From contig JAEEJD010000158.1 in assembly GCA_016281675.1 (NCBI GenBank), positions 1 to 10,382 on the forward strand: a stretch of 10,382 nucleotides of DNA, given 5' to 3'. This document shows positions 1 through 7,289 of the stretch, piece by piece. Below the pieces are notes generated by a model. That model saw only the letters and a list, made by a program, of their open reading frames with translations. It ran no database searches and was not told the DNA's origin. A program made the position numbers and the translations under genes. This DNA comes from Lachnospiraceae bacterium. GTDB taxonomy: Bacteria; Bacillota_A; Clostridia; Lachnospirales; Lachnospiraceae. The first letter of the stretch is position 1. Each line of letters begins with the position of its first letter.

Positions 1-834
1 ACGGTATTTCAGAAATACGCTCTTTTTTCGCATATGACGATAGCCGAGAACATCGCATTCGGCCTTCGCATCAAGAAGAAATCCGACAGTTACATTAAGG
101 ATAAGATCAAATACGCTCTCGATCTCGTAAATCTTTCCGGATACGAGAACCGCATGCCGGATTCACTCTCGGGCGGTCAGCAGCAACGTATCGCCATAGC
201 AAGAGCTATAGTAAACGAGCCAAAGGTTCTTCTTCTTGATGAGCCTCTCGGTGCACTCGATCTGAAGCTTCGTCAGGAGATGCAGTACGAACTTATCCGT
301 CTTAAGAACGAACTCGGTATTACTTTTATATATGTAACGCACGATCAGGAAGAAGCTCTTACAATGTCCGATACGATCGTCGTAATGAACCAGGGATACA
401 TCCAGCAGATCGGCACTCCCGAGAATATCTACAATGAGCCCGAAAATGCATTTGTTGCCGATTTTATCGGCGAGAGCAATATCATAGACGGAATAATGCT
501 AGCCGATCGTCTCGTATCGATCGGCGGTCAGAAGTTTGAATGCGTCGACGAGGGTTTTGCCGTAAACGAACCCGTCGATGTAGTCATACGACCCGAGGAT
601 GTGGAACTCGGTGAACCTGAAGGCGGACAGACGACAGGAACCGTGACATCAATCATATTCAAAGGCGTACACTATGAGATCCAGGTTGAAAGCGTGATCG
701 GGATCAGGTTTATGGTGCAGACAACGCAGTTCTTCCCCGTCGGCAAAAATGTCGGTATCAACGTTATTCCCGACAACTTCCAGATAATGCACAAGCCTCA
801 GTCCGAGGATGAGGAAAAACTGAATGAACAGTAA
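1..834 (+). CDS. potA: Spermidine/putrescine ABC transporter ATP-binding protein PotA (5' end cut by window edge)
   Basis: This is the cytoplasmic ATPase subunit that powers polyamine import. The frame is open from base 1, and the first codons read [13 protein letters not shown], the Q-loop of PotA-type ATPases. The ATG at 34 is therefore internal, and the Walker A part lies upstream of the window. Visible motifs are the ABC signature LSGGQQQR (bases 166-189), Walker B VLLLDEP followed by the D-loop GALD (from about base 226), and the H-loop histidine in THDQEEA (about 340). After about base 450 comes a C-terminal TOBE-like domain ([13 protein letters not shown]), usual for the PotA/MalK/CysA group. 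The C-terminus runs to the TAA at 832-834 and overlaps the next gene by 11 bases. The gene order identifies the substrate class as polyamines rather than sugar or sulfate; the ATPase sequence alone would be less specific. Confidence 0.93.
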   Translation, partial: TVFQKYALFSHMTIAENIAFGLRIKKKSDSYIKDKIKYALDLVNLSGYENRMPDSLSGGQQQRIAIARAIVNEPKVLLLDEPLGALDLKLRQEMQYELIRLKNELGITFIYVTHDQEEALTMSDTIVVMNQGYIQQIGTPENIYNEPENAFVADFIGESNIIDGIMLADRLVSIGGQKFECVDEGFAVNEPVDVVIRPEDVELGEPEGGQTTGTVTSIIFKGVHYEIQVESVIGIRFMVQTTQFFPVGKNVGINVIPDNFQIMHKPQSEDEEKLNEQ

Positions 835-1645
835 AAGATCTCGTGTCCTCGCAATTCCATATATTCTGTGGATCATCGGATTCACCGTAATACCCCTGCT
901 GTTCGTGTTTGCCAAAGCGGTAACTTCACCGGCCGGAGGGTTTACTTTCGATAACCTTATTGCGATCTTTGACCCTGTACACAGAAAATCACTCTTCCTG
1001 TCTGTACTTCTCGCTTCAGCCAGCACGGTAATCTGTATACTCGTATCATATCCCGTCGCACTCATTCTCAAAGCCTCAAAGTTTTCCGGAAAAAAGATCC
1101 TTATGTTCATAATGATCCTTCCCATGTGGATGAACTTTATACTTCGTATTCTCGCCATACAGATGCTGATCTCCAAAAACGGCATCATCAATCATATTCT
1201 TTCTGCCCTCGGCCTTGGCAGGATCAACATCATCAATACCCCCGTAGCCATAGTTCTCGGCATGGTCTATGATTACCTGCCTTATATGCTCCTTCCCGTT
1301 CTTAACTGTGTGCTTGCGATACCCGAAGACATTATCGAAGCATCAAGAGATCTCGGCGCGGGACGTCTTCATGTACTGACCAAGATCCTGATACCTCTTT
1401 CCCTTTCGGGTATAGGAAGCGGTATCACGATGGTGTTCGTACCTTCCATGACGGAATTCGTTATCGCGAACATCCTCGGCGGAGGAAAGATACAGCTTCT
1501 CGGAAACATAATCGAACAGGAATTCTCGGTAACGATGGACCAGAACCTCGGCTCGGGACTGTCGGTAACACTTATGGTATTCGTTCTTCTGACTACTCTG
1601 ATATTCGGAAGAAAGAACGAAACCGATAAAGGATTTGTATTATGA
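824..1645 (+). CDS. potB: Spermidine/putrescine ABC transporter permease PotB
   Basis: This is an inner-membrane permease subunit of the polyamine importer, 273 residues, a normal length for PotB. The protein has about six hydrophobic segments, starting with residues 8-32. The cytoplasmic EAA loop that docks to the ATPase reads [20 protein letters not shown] (about residues 172-191), the canonical binding-protein-dependent permease signature. The start at 824 lies inside the end of potA (11-base overlap) and is preceded by GAGGAAAA at a suitable distance, which suggests translational coupling. The stop overlaps the start of the next permease gene by four bases (ATGA). PotB and PotC are expected to form the heterodimeric channel. 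PotB rather than PotC is assigned from gene order and from the match to the PotB-type start; function as a permease is certain, and substrate is inferred from the operon. Confidence 0.92.
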   Translation: MNSKRSRVLAIPYILWIIGFTVIPLLFVFAKAVTSPAGGFTFDNLIAIFDPVHRKSLFLSVLLASASTVICILVSYPVALILKASKFSGKKILMFIMILPMWMNFILRILAIQMLISKNGIINHILSALGLGRINIINTPVAIVLGMVYDYLPYMLLPVLNCVLAIPEDIIEASRDLGAGRLHVLTKILIPLSLSGIGSGITMVFVPSMTEFVIANILGGGKIQLLGNIIEQEFSVTMDQNLGSGLSVTLMVFVLLTTLIFGRKNETDKGFVL

Positions 1646-2436
1646 TCGGAAAAGTTCTCAAAAGATCATACATAGCGATCGTGATGCTCTTTTTGTACGC
1701 ACCGATGCTCGTCCTCATCACTCTCAGTTTCAACGATTCAAGATCAAGAGTGACATGGGGAGGATTTACGCTTCGCTGGTACAAAACACTTTTCGCGAAC
1801 CACTCATACATGAAAGCTTTCACGACAACGATAGTTCTTGCGGTACTGTCCGCCGCCATTGCGACGGTGATCGGACTGGCTGCAGCGATCGGAATCTCAG
1901 CGATGAGAAAAAGGAACGTTCAGATAATGCTTTTCTTTACAAATATACCTCTCGTTAACGCCGATATTGTCACCGGTATCGCTCTGATGCTTTGGTTTGT
2001 CAGATTCCTTCCGCTCGGCTTCACGAGTGTTTTATTTGCGCACGTGACATTTAACATGCCATATGTTATTTTATGTATATTACCCAAACTTGAAACAGCT
2101 GACATGCATCAGTTTGAAGCGGCACGCGATCTCGGTGCTTCGGTCGCGCAGGCATTTACAAAAGTCATGCTTCCGGATCTTATGCCCGGAATTCTTTCGG
2201 GATTTTTCCTGGCCGCAACGATGTCACTCGACGATTTCGTGATAACGTATTTCACCAAGGGACCGGGCGTCAATACCCTCTCGACACTGATATACGGCGA
2301 GATACGAAAAGGCATCAAACCCGAGATGTATGCATTGTCATCGATACTGTTTCTGATCGTACTCATAACACTTGTGATAACAAACGTAAAATGGGGATCT
2401 TCTTCCCCGGCAGATAACGATAAAAAGGCGGTGTAA
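1642..2436 (+). CDS. potC: Spermidine/putrescine ABC transporter permease PotC
   Basis: This is the second permease of the polyamine importer, 264 residues. It begins with a short basic tail (MIGKVLKRS) and a first membrane helix, and has about six hydrophobic segments in total. The EAA loop reads EAARDLGASVAQAFTKVMLP (about residues 159-178). The motif SLDDFVITYF that follows is typical of PotC/PotI permeases and supports the subunit assignment. The ATG at 1642 overlaps the potB TGA in an ATGA arrangement, so translation is probably coupled. The 3' end of the gene also carries the ribosome binding site of potD (AAGGCGGTG at 2425-2433). Confidence 0.92.
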   Translation: MIGKVLKRSYIAIVMLFLYAPMLVLITLSFNDSRSRVTWGGFTLRWYKTLFANHSYMKAFTTTIVLAVLSAAIATVIGLAAAIGISAMRKRNVQIMLFFTNIPLVNADIVTGIALMLWFVRFLPLGFTSVLFAHVTFNMPYVILCILPKLETADMHQFEAARDLGASVAQAFTKVMLPDLMPGILSGFFLAATMSLDDFVITYFTKGPGVNTLSTLIYGEIRKGIKPEMYALSSILFLIVLITLVITNVKWGSSSPADNDKKAV

Positions 2437-2442
2437 ACTGAA

Positions 2443-3531
2443 ATGACAAAAGAATCTGTTAAGAAGAAAATCATCTGCGCTCTGCTTGCTCTTGCAATGA
2501 TCGCAATATGCGGATGCAACGGAGCGGGAAATGTCGAGACTGCCGTTGGCGGCGATCAGGAGCAGAGCCTGACTCTGTTTAACTACGGTGAATACCTCGA
2601 TCCGGTGATGATCGAAAAGTTCACCAATGAGACGGGTATCAAGATCAACTATGAGGAAGCTTCAACTCCCGAGGAGATGTACACAAAATATATTTCGGGC
2701 GGTATCTCATATGATCTTCTTTGTACCTCCGATTATATGGTCAAAAGACTTATAGACGAAGGCGAAGTTCAAAACGTTAACTACAGAGCAATGGAAAACT
2801 TTGCGAATATCGATCCCGAATTCTTAAAGCTGTCGGAAAGTTTCGATCCCGGAAACAAATATGCTCTTCCGTACTTCTGGGGAACCGTAGGTATACTTTA
2901 TAACACCAAGCAGGTTAAGACGCCTGTTGACAGTTGGGATGTTCTGTTTAACGGTGATTATAAGGGACAGATCATAATGCAGGATTCGATGCGTGATTCA
3001 TTCATGGTCGCGCTCAAATATCTCGGCTACTCTCTTAATACAAAAGATGCGGATAAGATAAGAGAGGCGGCTGACCTTCTCAAATCCCAGAAACCGGACG
3101 TGGAAAGCTACCTCGTGGACGAGGCAAGGGATGAGGTTGTTGCCGAGAACGCCGTCATGGCGGTTGTATATTCCGGTGAGGCTTACCTTGGACATTCATA
3201 CAATCCGGACCTTACATATGTTGTTCCGAAAGAAGGAAGCAATCTGTGGATTGACTCATGGGTAGTGACCAAGAACTGCAAGAACATGGAAGCCGCGGAA
3301 AAATTCCTGGATTTCCTGTGTCGTGAAGATGTGGGAACGGCCAACTTTGAATACATCTATTACTCAACACCGAACAAGGCCGTTGTATCGGCAATGGATG
3401 CGGAACTATCATCGGATCCCGCGATCGTTCCGGATTATGATTCTTTAAGTAACTGTGAAGTATATGAGGCTCTTGACGAGAAAACGATAGACCTCTACAA
3501 CGAACTTTGGAAAGAGATCAAATCGGAATAG
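2443..3531 (+). CDS. potD: Polyamine-binding lipoprotein PotD (ABC substrate-binding protein)
   Basis: This is the extracellular substrate-binding protein of the importer, 362 residues. It carries a lipoprotein signal: KKK at residues 7-9, a hydrophobic stretch to residue 22, and a lipobox ending at Cys25 (ICGC), so it is probably lipid-anchored as expected in a Gram-positive. The mature part follows the PotD fold from FNYGEYLDP (46-54) to the C-terminus. By eye alignment with E. coli PotD, the residues that hold the polyamine are partly kept: Tyr51, Ser96/Tyr98, Trp269 and Asp271 (LWIDS) and Tyr307. Some aromatic positions differ (for example Tyr48 where E. coli has Trp). Ligand preference among spermidine, putrescine or a related amine cannot be read from this. 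The start is six bases after potC, with a near-consensus Shine-Dalgarno AAGGCGGTG ending nine bases before the ATG. It ends one base before the convergent trpS stop codon. Confidence 0.92.
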   Translation: MTKESVKKKIICALLALAMIAICGCNGAGNVETAVGGDQEQSLTLFNYGEYLDPVMIEKFTNETGIKINYEEASTPEEMYTKYISGGISYDLLCTSDYMVKRLIDEGEVQNVNYRAMENFANIDPEFLKLSESFDPGNKYALPYFWGTVGILYNTKQVKTPVDSWDVLFNGDYKGQIIMQDSMRDSFMVALKYLGYSLNTKDADKIREAADLLKSQKPDVESYLVDEARDEVVAENAVMAVVYSGEAYLGHSYNPDLTYVVPKEGSNLWIDSWVVTKNCKNMEAAEKFLDFLCREDVGTANFEYIYYSTPNKAVVSAMDAELSSDPAIVPDYDSLSNCEVYEALDEKTIDLYNELWKEIKSE

Positions 3532-3532
3532 A

Positions 3533-4537
3533 TCATCTGATCCTTTCCGGGAAACCGATCTTCTTCTGAACTTTTCTGAGAGTCTTTGTCGAAACGTACT
3601 GTGCCTTCTCGGCATTGTTCTTTATAACCGAATCGATATAGTCTTTGTTCTTTTCAAGCTCTGCCATCTTCGACTGAAGTGGGCGGAGCTTTTCTACTAC
3701 GCTCTCACCGACCGCCGTCTTGAAGTCGCCGTAGCCCTTACCGTCAAATTCCGCTTCGATCTCATCGCGGCTCTTGCCTGTGCAGGAACTGTATATATCA
3801 ATAAGATTGCATATACCCGGCTGTTCTTCGTTGTATCTTACGCATGCAAGCGAATCGGTAACGGCACGCTTAAACTTTCTCATAACGGTATCCGGATCAT
3901 CCATGAGATAAATGCTCGCATTGGGATTTTCGTCGGACTTGCTCATCTTCTTGGAAGGATCCTGAAGGCTCATGATCTTGGCTCCGACCTTTCCGATATA
4001 AGGCTCGGGTATAGTAAACACGTCACCGTAGATCGCATTGAATCTTCCGGCGATATCCCTTGTGAGTTCCAGATGCTGCATCTGATCTATACCGACCGGC
4101 ACGACGTCGGCCTGATACAGAAGTATATCGGCTGCCATCAGGACAGGATACGTAAACAGACCTGCATTGATATTATCGGCATGCTTCTGGGATTTGTCCT
4201 TGAACTGGGTCATCCTCTGAAGCTCCCCCATGTACGTGAAGCAGTTGAGTATCCACGCAAGTTCCGCATGTCCGGATACGTGTGACTGGTAATAAAGGCA
4301 GCTTTTCTCGGGATCAAGTCCCGCAGCAATATATAACGAGAGCAGTTTTCTCGCACGGTTTCTCAGTTCCGCGGGATCCTGTCTGACCGTTATCGAATGC
4401 ATATCGACAACGCAATAGAAACATTCGTATTCATCCGAAAGCTTTACCCAGTTCTGCAAAGCGCCGAGGTAATTTCCAAGCGTAAGATTACCCGTTGCCT
4501 GCATTCCCGAAAACAAAACCTTCTTATCCCCTATCAT
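3533..4537 (-). CDS. trpS: Tryptophanyl-tRNA synthetase
   Basis: This is a cytoplasmic class Ic aminoacyl-tRNA synthetase that charges tRNA-Trp with tryptophan using ATP. The HIGH-type motif is ATGNLTLGNYLG (residues 14-25) and the KMSKS loop is intact at 197-201 (SKKMSKSDEN). The AADILLYQADVVPVGIDQ region (135-152) contains Asp137, at the position that reads the indole ring in the Geobacillus enzyme, and the conserved GIDQMQHLELTRD stretch. At 334 residues it matches the usual bacterial length. The ATG at 4537 was chosen because AGAGGAAG lies just upstream and the protein then begins right before KKVLFSGMQ, as in homologues. An in-frame ATG at 4564 would add nine residues but has no ribosome binding site. 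The gene overlaps the upstream GlgX-like gene by 14 bases and has no T-box leader of its own, so it probably depends on the promoter at 6490-6518. Confidence 0.95.
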   Translation of the reverse strand: MIGDKKVLFSGMQATGNLTLGNYLGALQNWVKLSDEYECFYCVVDMHSITVRQDPAELRNRARKLLSLYIAAGLDPEKSCLYYQSHVSGHAELAWILNCFTYMGELQRMTQFKDKSQKHADNINAGLFTYPVLMAADILLYQADVVPVGIDQMQHLELTRDIAGRFNAIYGDVFTIPEPYIGKVGAKIMSLQDPSKKMSKSDENPNASIYLMDDPDTVMRKFKRAVTDSLACVRYNEEQPGICNLIDIYSSCTGKSRDEIEAEFDGKGYGDFKTAVGESVVEKLRPLQSKMAELEKNKDYIDSVIKNNAEKAQYVSTKTLRKVQKKIGFPERIR

Positions 4538-6446
4538 CTTTGATCTTCCTCTTTTCTTTATCATTTTCGGCCGTATTGTTTTCGACCGCGTTTTCTTCGG
4601 ATGTGAGTATGGCTATGGTACGGTCCGGTACCGTGACCGAATCGACGCCTTCGTCAATCGTTTTATATACTATCCTTCCCGCAGACGTATCACAGGTCAG
4701 AAGGCACACCTTCCACTTGAGTCCCTTTGACAGTTTCGGAAGCGCAAACGTGTGATTCTCCCAGTGCATGTTATATGCGACGAAGAAGAAATCATCCTCT
4801 TTTATCCTCGAAAGGCGCGCATACTTTCCGCATATCATAAGGCCTATATGACGGAGATGATTGTCAAATCTGGGGTTCCATGCCATATCACCGTGATATG
4901 ACAGATCCGGGAAACCGCATGCCGCGTAATCCATTATCCTGAATTCCCTCTCGGGATGCAGTACGGGATGTGACATACGTAGTTTAATAAGCAACTTCGT
5001 AAAATCATATATCTCCATAGTCGTGTTGTTCTGCTTCCAAACGACCCATCCCGTTTCATTGTCCTGACAGTACGGATTGTTGTTACCGTTCTGAGTATTG
5101 CAGAATTCGTCTCCCGCAAGGAGCATCGGAGTACCCTGTGCCAGAAGTACAAACACAAGAGCGTTTTTGATCTGCTTAAGTCGCAGCGATAATATCGACT
5201 TCTTTCTTGACATTCCTTCGACACCGCAGTTCCAGCTGTAATTAAAGTTCTCGCCGTCGGTGTTGTCCTCTTTGTTATCCTCGTTGTGTTTGTAATCGTA
5301 CGACACGAGATCACGGAGCGTGAATCCGCAGTAGTCCGTTATGTAATTGATCGTGTGTACATCTGAAGGATTCAGCCGCTGTCTGTACAAAAAGTCTGCG
5401 AGCTGATTTTCGTCACTCTTAAGATATTTGCGACACGTATTCATGAAATCGGAGTTCACGAATGCCATGTTCTTGTTGTATCCGTATTTTCTGTTTACGA
5501 TCGAATCCTTATCGAAGAACGGATTATATATCTTCCTGTCGCGGAGATATACGTTTGCCGCGATCATATCCATCGGGATATCGGATCCCATCAGGAAGAA
5601 TCCGTCAACATGATACTGTCTTGCCCAATATTCGAGAATATCCGGAATAAATGCCTTGTTGGCTGTATCCGGGAAGTAGAAACGCATTATGACTTCAATG
5701 CCCGAAGCATGAAGAGCCTTAACCATGGACTTGAATTCATTCACGGGATCCCCGTTTGAGTACGAGGCCTTCGGCATATAATAACATCCCGGTGTGAATC
5801 CCCAGAAATTGATCCTGCACGAATCATCCGACGGATCGGTTTTGTAATCGATCGAGTCCATCGTTTTCGCTTTACTCTTTCGCGTGATCTCATCGAACTC
5901 GTAGCATGGCATGAGAACGATCTGGTTAATTCCGAGATCTTTAAGGTGCGGTATCTTCTCAACGATACCGGCAAACTTTCCGCGGTTCTTTACTTTTGAC
6001 GATGAATGTGCGGTGAATCCGCGAACATGCAATTGATAAGCGATTATATCGTTAAATGCAAGAGACAGGAGCTTATCATCTCCCCAATCAAAAGAATCGG
6101 TGTATATCTTTCCGTTATCGACGGCACCTTTGCCGTCGCCGAATTTTCTCGAAGATGTTGAGTTACGTGCAAATGTATCAAAAACCCTGATACCGTCCGC
6201 CTCATAACAGTATGAAATATTCCCGGGAACTTTAACAACGCACGAACAGGTACCGTTTGCGGCCCTGTGAGCATCCATGTTTACATGATCGATCATGTCT
6301 CCCTTTTCGTTATATATCAGAAGCTCCAGTGTTCTTTTATACGGAATGCATGTCGTGAACTGAATGCCGTCTGACGAAGGCACAGCTCCCATCGGGTATC
6401 CCACCCCGGTAACATGATTCAGTTTTGATCCTTTATAGTCTGTCAT
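4524..6446 (-). CDS. GlgX/isoamylase-like GH13 protein, catalytic residues replaced (probable pseudoenzyme)
   Basis: This is a 640-residue protein of the glycogen debranching (GlgX/isoamylase/pullulanase) branch of glycoside hydrolase family 13. Residues 10-120 look like the N-terminal CBM48-type beta domain. The barrel starts at IIAYQLHVRGFT (134-145). The C-terminal half is strikingly GlgX-like: GFTLRDLVSYDYKHN (374-388), LLAQGTPMLLAGDEF (434-448), NGNNNPYCQDN (453-463). The four catalytic regions are altered. Region I DVVxNH reads RFYFPD (255-260). Region II DGFRFD reads DGFFLM (281-286), so the nucleophile Asp is Met286 and the Arg is Phe284. The acid/base Glu of region III (AEPW) is Asn308 (YNPF). 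Region IV AHD is DYC (371-373), so the stabilising Asp is Cys373. The loop between regions I and II is much shorter than in E. coli GlgX. Hydrolase activity is therefore unlikely by the usual mechanism; glucan binding or a structural role is inference. The ribosome binding site GAGGAG (6463-6468) is 16 bases from the ATG, unusually far, with no alternative start between. Confidence 0.88.
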   Translation of the reverse strand: MTDYKGSKLNHVTGVGYPMGAVPSSDGIQFTTCIPYKRTLELLIYNEKGDMIDHVNMDAHRAANGTCSCVVKVPGNISYCYEADGIRVFDTFARNSTSSRKFGDGKGAVDNGKIYTDSFDWGDDKLLSLAFNDIIAYQLHVRGFTAHSSSKVKNRGKFAGIVEKIPHLKDLGINQIVLMPCYEFDEITRKSKAKTMDSIDYKTDPSDDSCRINFWGFTPGCYYMPKASYSNGDPVNEFKSMVKALHASGIEVIMRFYFPDTANKAFIPDILEYWARQYHVDGFFLMGSDIPMDMIAANVYLRDRKIYNPFFDKDSIVNRKYGYNKNMAFVNSDFMNTCRKYLKSDENQLADFLYRQRLNPSDVHTINYITDYCGFTLRDLVSYDYKHNEDNKEDNTDGENFNYSWNCGVEGMSRKKSILSLRLKQIKNALVFVLLAQGTPMLLAGDEFCNTQNGNNNPYCQDNETGWVVWKQNNTTMEIYDFTKLLIKLRMSHPVLHPEREFRIMDYAACGFPDLSYHGDMAWNPRFDNHLRHIGLMICGKYARLSRIKEDDFFFVAYNMHWENHTFALPKLSKGLKWKVCLLTCDTSAGRIVYKTIDEGVDSVTVPDRTIAILTSEENAVENNTAENDKEKRKIKDDRG

Positions 6447-6489
6447 ATAAGAAAACCGGACTCTCCTCTAAAATAGCGCGAACATTGAT

Positions 6490-6518
6490 ATTATAATGAA
6501 AACGGCTCTCCATTTCAA
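6490..6518 (-). promoter_or_regulatory. Sigma-A-type promoter for the glgX-like/trpS operon
   Basis: Reading the minus strand, a -35 box TTGAAA (6518-6513) and a perfect -10 box TATAAT (6495-6490) are separated by 17 bases. Transcription would start near 6483 and give a leader of about 37 bases before the ATG at 6446. That leader is too short for a T-box or a tryptophan attenuator. Confidence 0.8.
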
Positions 6519-6524
6519 GGAAAA

Positions 6525-6550
6525 GCGGCAATAACATTGATTATTGCCGC
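6525..6550. promoter_or_regulatory. Perfect 10-base inverted repeat between divergent promoters (candidate operator)
   Basis: GCGGCAATAA (6525-6534) is followed by six bases and then its exact reverse complement TTATTGCCGC (6541-6550). The right arm overlaps the -35 box of the plus-strand promoter, and the left arm ends seven bases upstream of the minus-strand -35 box. No gene reads into this site from either side, which argues against a terminator and for a protein-binding operator. It would suit a dimeric regulator controlling both directions; the regulator is not identified. Confidence 0.55.
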
Positions 6551-6565
6551 AGGTTTTGATATAAT
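6537..6565 (+). promoter_or_regulatory. Sigma-A-type promoter for the DUF1292 gene
   Basis: A -35 box TTGATT (6537-6542) and a perfect -10 box TATAAT (6560-6565) are separated by 17 bases. Transcription would start near 6572, leaving a leader of about 39 bases to the ATG at 6611. The -35 box lies in the loop and right arm of the inverted repeat at 6525-6550, so a protein bound there would be expected to block polymerase. Confidence 0.78.
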
Positions 6566-6610
6566 TTCCGCGATTCACGCTGATATACGGTATTAAAGGA
6601 GATAAACGCA

Positions 6611-6928
6611 ATGGAACACAACGCAGAATATGACGATACGGATATGACCGTTGAACTTGAACTGACCGACGGAAAGAAGGTCATATGCGCCATTGTTACG
6701 ATACTCACGGTCAACAAAAAAGACTATATAGTTCTACTCCCCCTTGACGAAGACGGAAATTCTTCAGAGGGAGAGGTTTGGTTCTACGGATACAAAGAAG
6801 ACGAGAATGATCCGAACGTGGAACCTGAACTTACTTATATTTCGGATGACGACGAATATGAAGCCGTTGCCGATGCTTTCGACGAATACCTTGATAACGA
6901 GGAATTCGAACTTATGAAGGACGAGTGA
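6611..6928 (+). CDS. DUF1292 domain protein (YrzB-like), small acidic protein
   Basis: This is a 105-residue, very acidic protein rich in Asp and Glu, with no signal peptide or membrane segment, so it is probably cytoplasmic. It follows the DUF1292 (YrzB) pattern: a start of the type DMTVELELTDGKKV (residues 11-24), a hydrophobic strand CAIVTILTVNKKDYIVLLPLD, then EGEVWFYGYKEDE and a closing acidic helix with DEYEAVADAFDEYL (81-94). The family is widespread in Firmicutes, but I know of no established biochemical function. The start is supported by AAAGGAG (6595-6601) nine bases before the ATG and a strong promoter at 6537-6565. It appears to be a single-gene unit, transcribed away from the glgX-like/trpS operon and sharing its control region. 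Confidence 0.85.
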   Translation: MEHNAEYDDTDMTVELELTDGKKVICAIVTILTVNKKDYIVLLPLDEDGNSSEGEVWFYGYKEDENDPNVEPELTYISDDDEYEAVADAFDEYLDNEEFELMKDE

Positions 6929-6942
6929 CGTCCGGCGTTTTT
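6919..6942 (+). terminator. Weak hairpin plus T-tract after the DUF1292 gene
   Basis: GGACG (6919-6923) can pair with CGTCC (6929-6933) around a five-base loop that contains the stop codon region, and TTTTT follows at 6938-6942 after four unpaired bases. The stem is short and the T-tract is offset, so this is at best a weak intrinsic terminator. No better candidate was seen in the 32 bases between the two convergent genes. Confidence 0.3.
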
Positions 6943-6960
6943 ATTCAGTCCCGGTCCGCC

Positions 6961-7206
6961 TCAGAACCATCCCTTATATCCGTCTACATACGTGTACCGG
7001 AATTCATCGTCCGACTTTGTAAGGTATATGATACCCTCTATCAAACCTATTATTGACATAACCCCCGCTCCGACGCCGCATGTCGCAAGAGATATTACAA
7101 GCGTTATGATGCCCTCTTTATTGTATCCCAAATAGAATTTGTGAATACCGATACCTCCTACGAATATCGCCAACAGTCCGGCTGCTACTCTGTCTTTGTT
7201 TCCCAT
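6961..7206 (-). CDS. TM2-domain membrane protein
   Basis: This is an 81-residue protein made almost entirely of a TM2 domain. After MGNKDR, helix one spans about residues 7-25 and runs into the family motif GGIGIHKFYLGYNKEG (17-32). A second hydrophobic region covers about 33-63, with a GVGAGVMSIIGLIEGI core. It ends in a charged tail (TKSDDEFRYTYVDGYKGWF) that probably faces the cytoplasm. The molecular role of small bacterial TM2 proteins is not known, so none is assigned. The start is supported by AAAGGGAG six bases before the ATG. No convincing promoter was found; TATGAC at 7271-7266 with TTAATA 16 bases upstream is a weak candidate. The gene ends 32 bases from the convergent DUF1292 gene. 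Confidence 0.88.
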   Translation of the reverse strand: MGNKDRVAAGLLAIFVGGIGIHKFYLGYNKEGIITLVISLATCGVGAGVMSIIGLIEGIIYLTKSDDEFRYTYVDGYKGWF

Positions 7207-7289
7207 CTTATTCTCCCTTTCTTAAACAATCCCGGCCGTAGAAGCGGCCTTACTGCAAACAACCTGTCATAGACTTTACAACACATTTA

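Noticed and set aside
34..36. ATG at 34 as the start of potA
   Set aside because: The frame is open to base 1 and the upstream codons encode the conserved Q-loop, so this methionine is internal and the gene begins outside the window.
3511..3565. Bidirectional terminator at the potD/trpS junction
   Set aside because: Only short imperfect pairings such as GATCA/TGATC with a two-base loop were found, without a T-tract on either strand.
4538..4564. Longer trpS start at 4564
   Set aside because: It has no ribosome binding site, whereas the ATG at 4537 has AGAGGAAG upstream and matches the usual TrpRS N-terminus.
6447..6490. T-box or tryptophan leader upstream of the trpS operon
   Set aside because: Only about 37 bases lie between the predicted transcription start and the first gene; no T-box sequence or Trp-rich leader peptide is present.
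6525..6550. The inverted repeat as an intrinsic terminator
   Set aside because: Flanking genes are divergent, so no transcript needs to end here, and only four T residues follow on the minus strand. Its overlap with promoter elements fits an operator better.
7234..7249. GGCCG/CGGCC hairpin upstream of the TM2 gene
   Set aside because: The stem is only about five to six base pairs with no T-tract; it may be chance structure in the leader.
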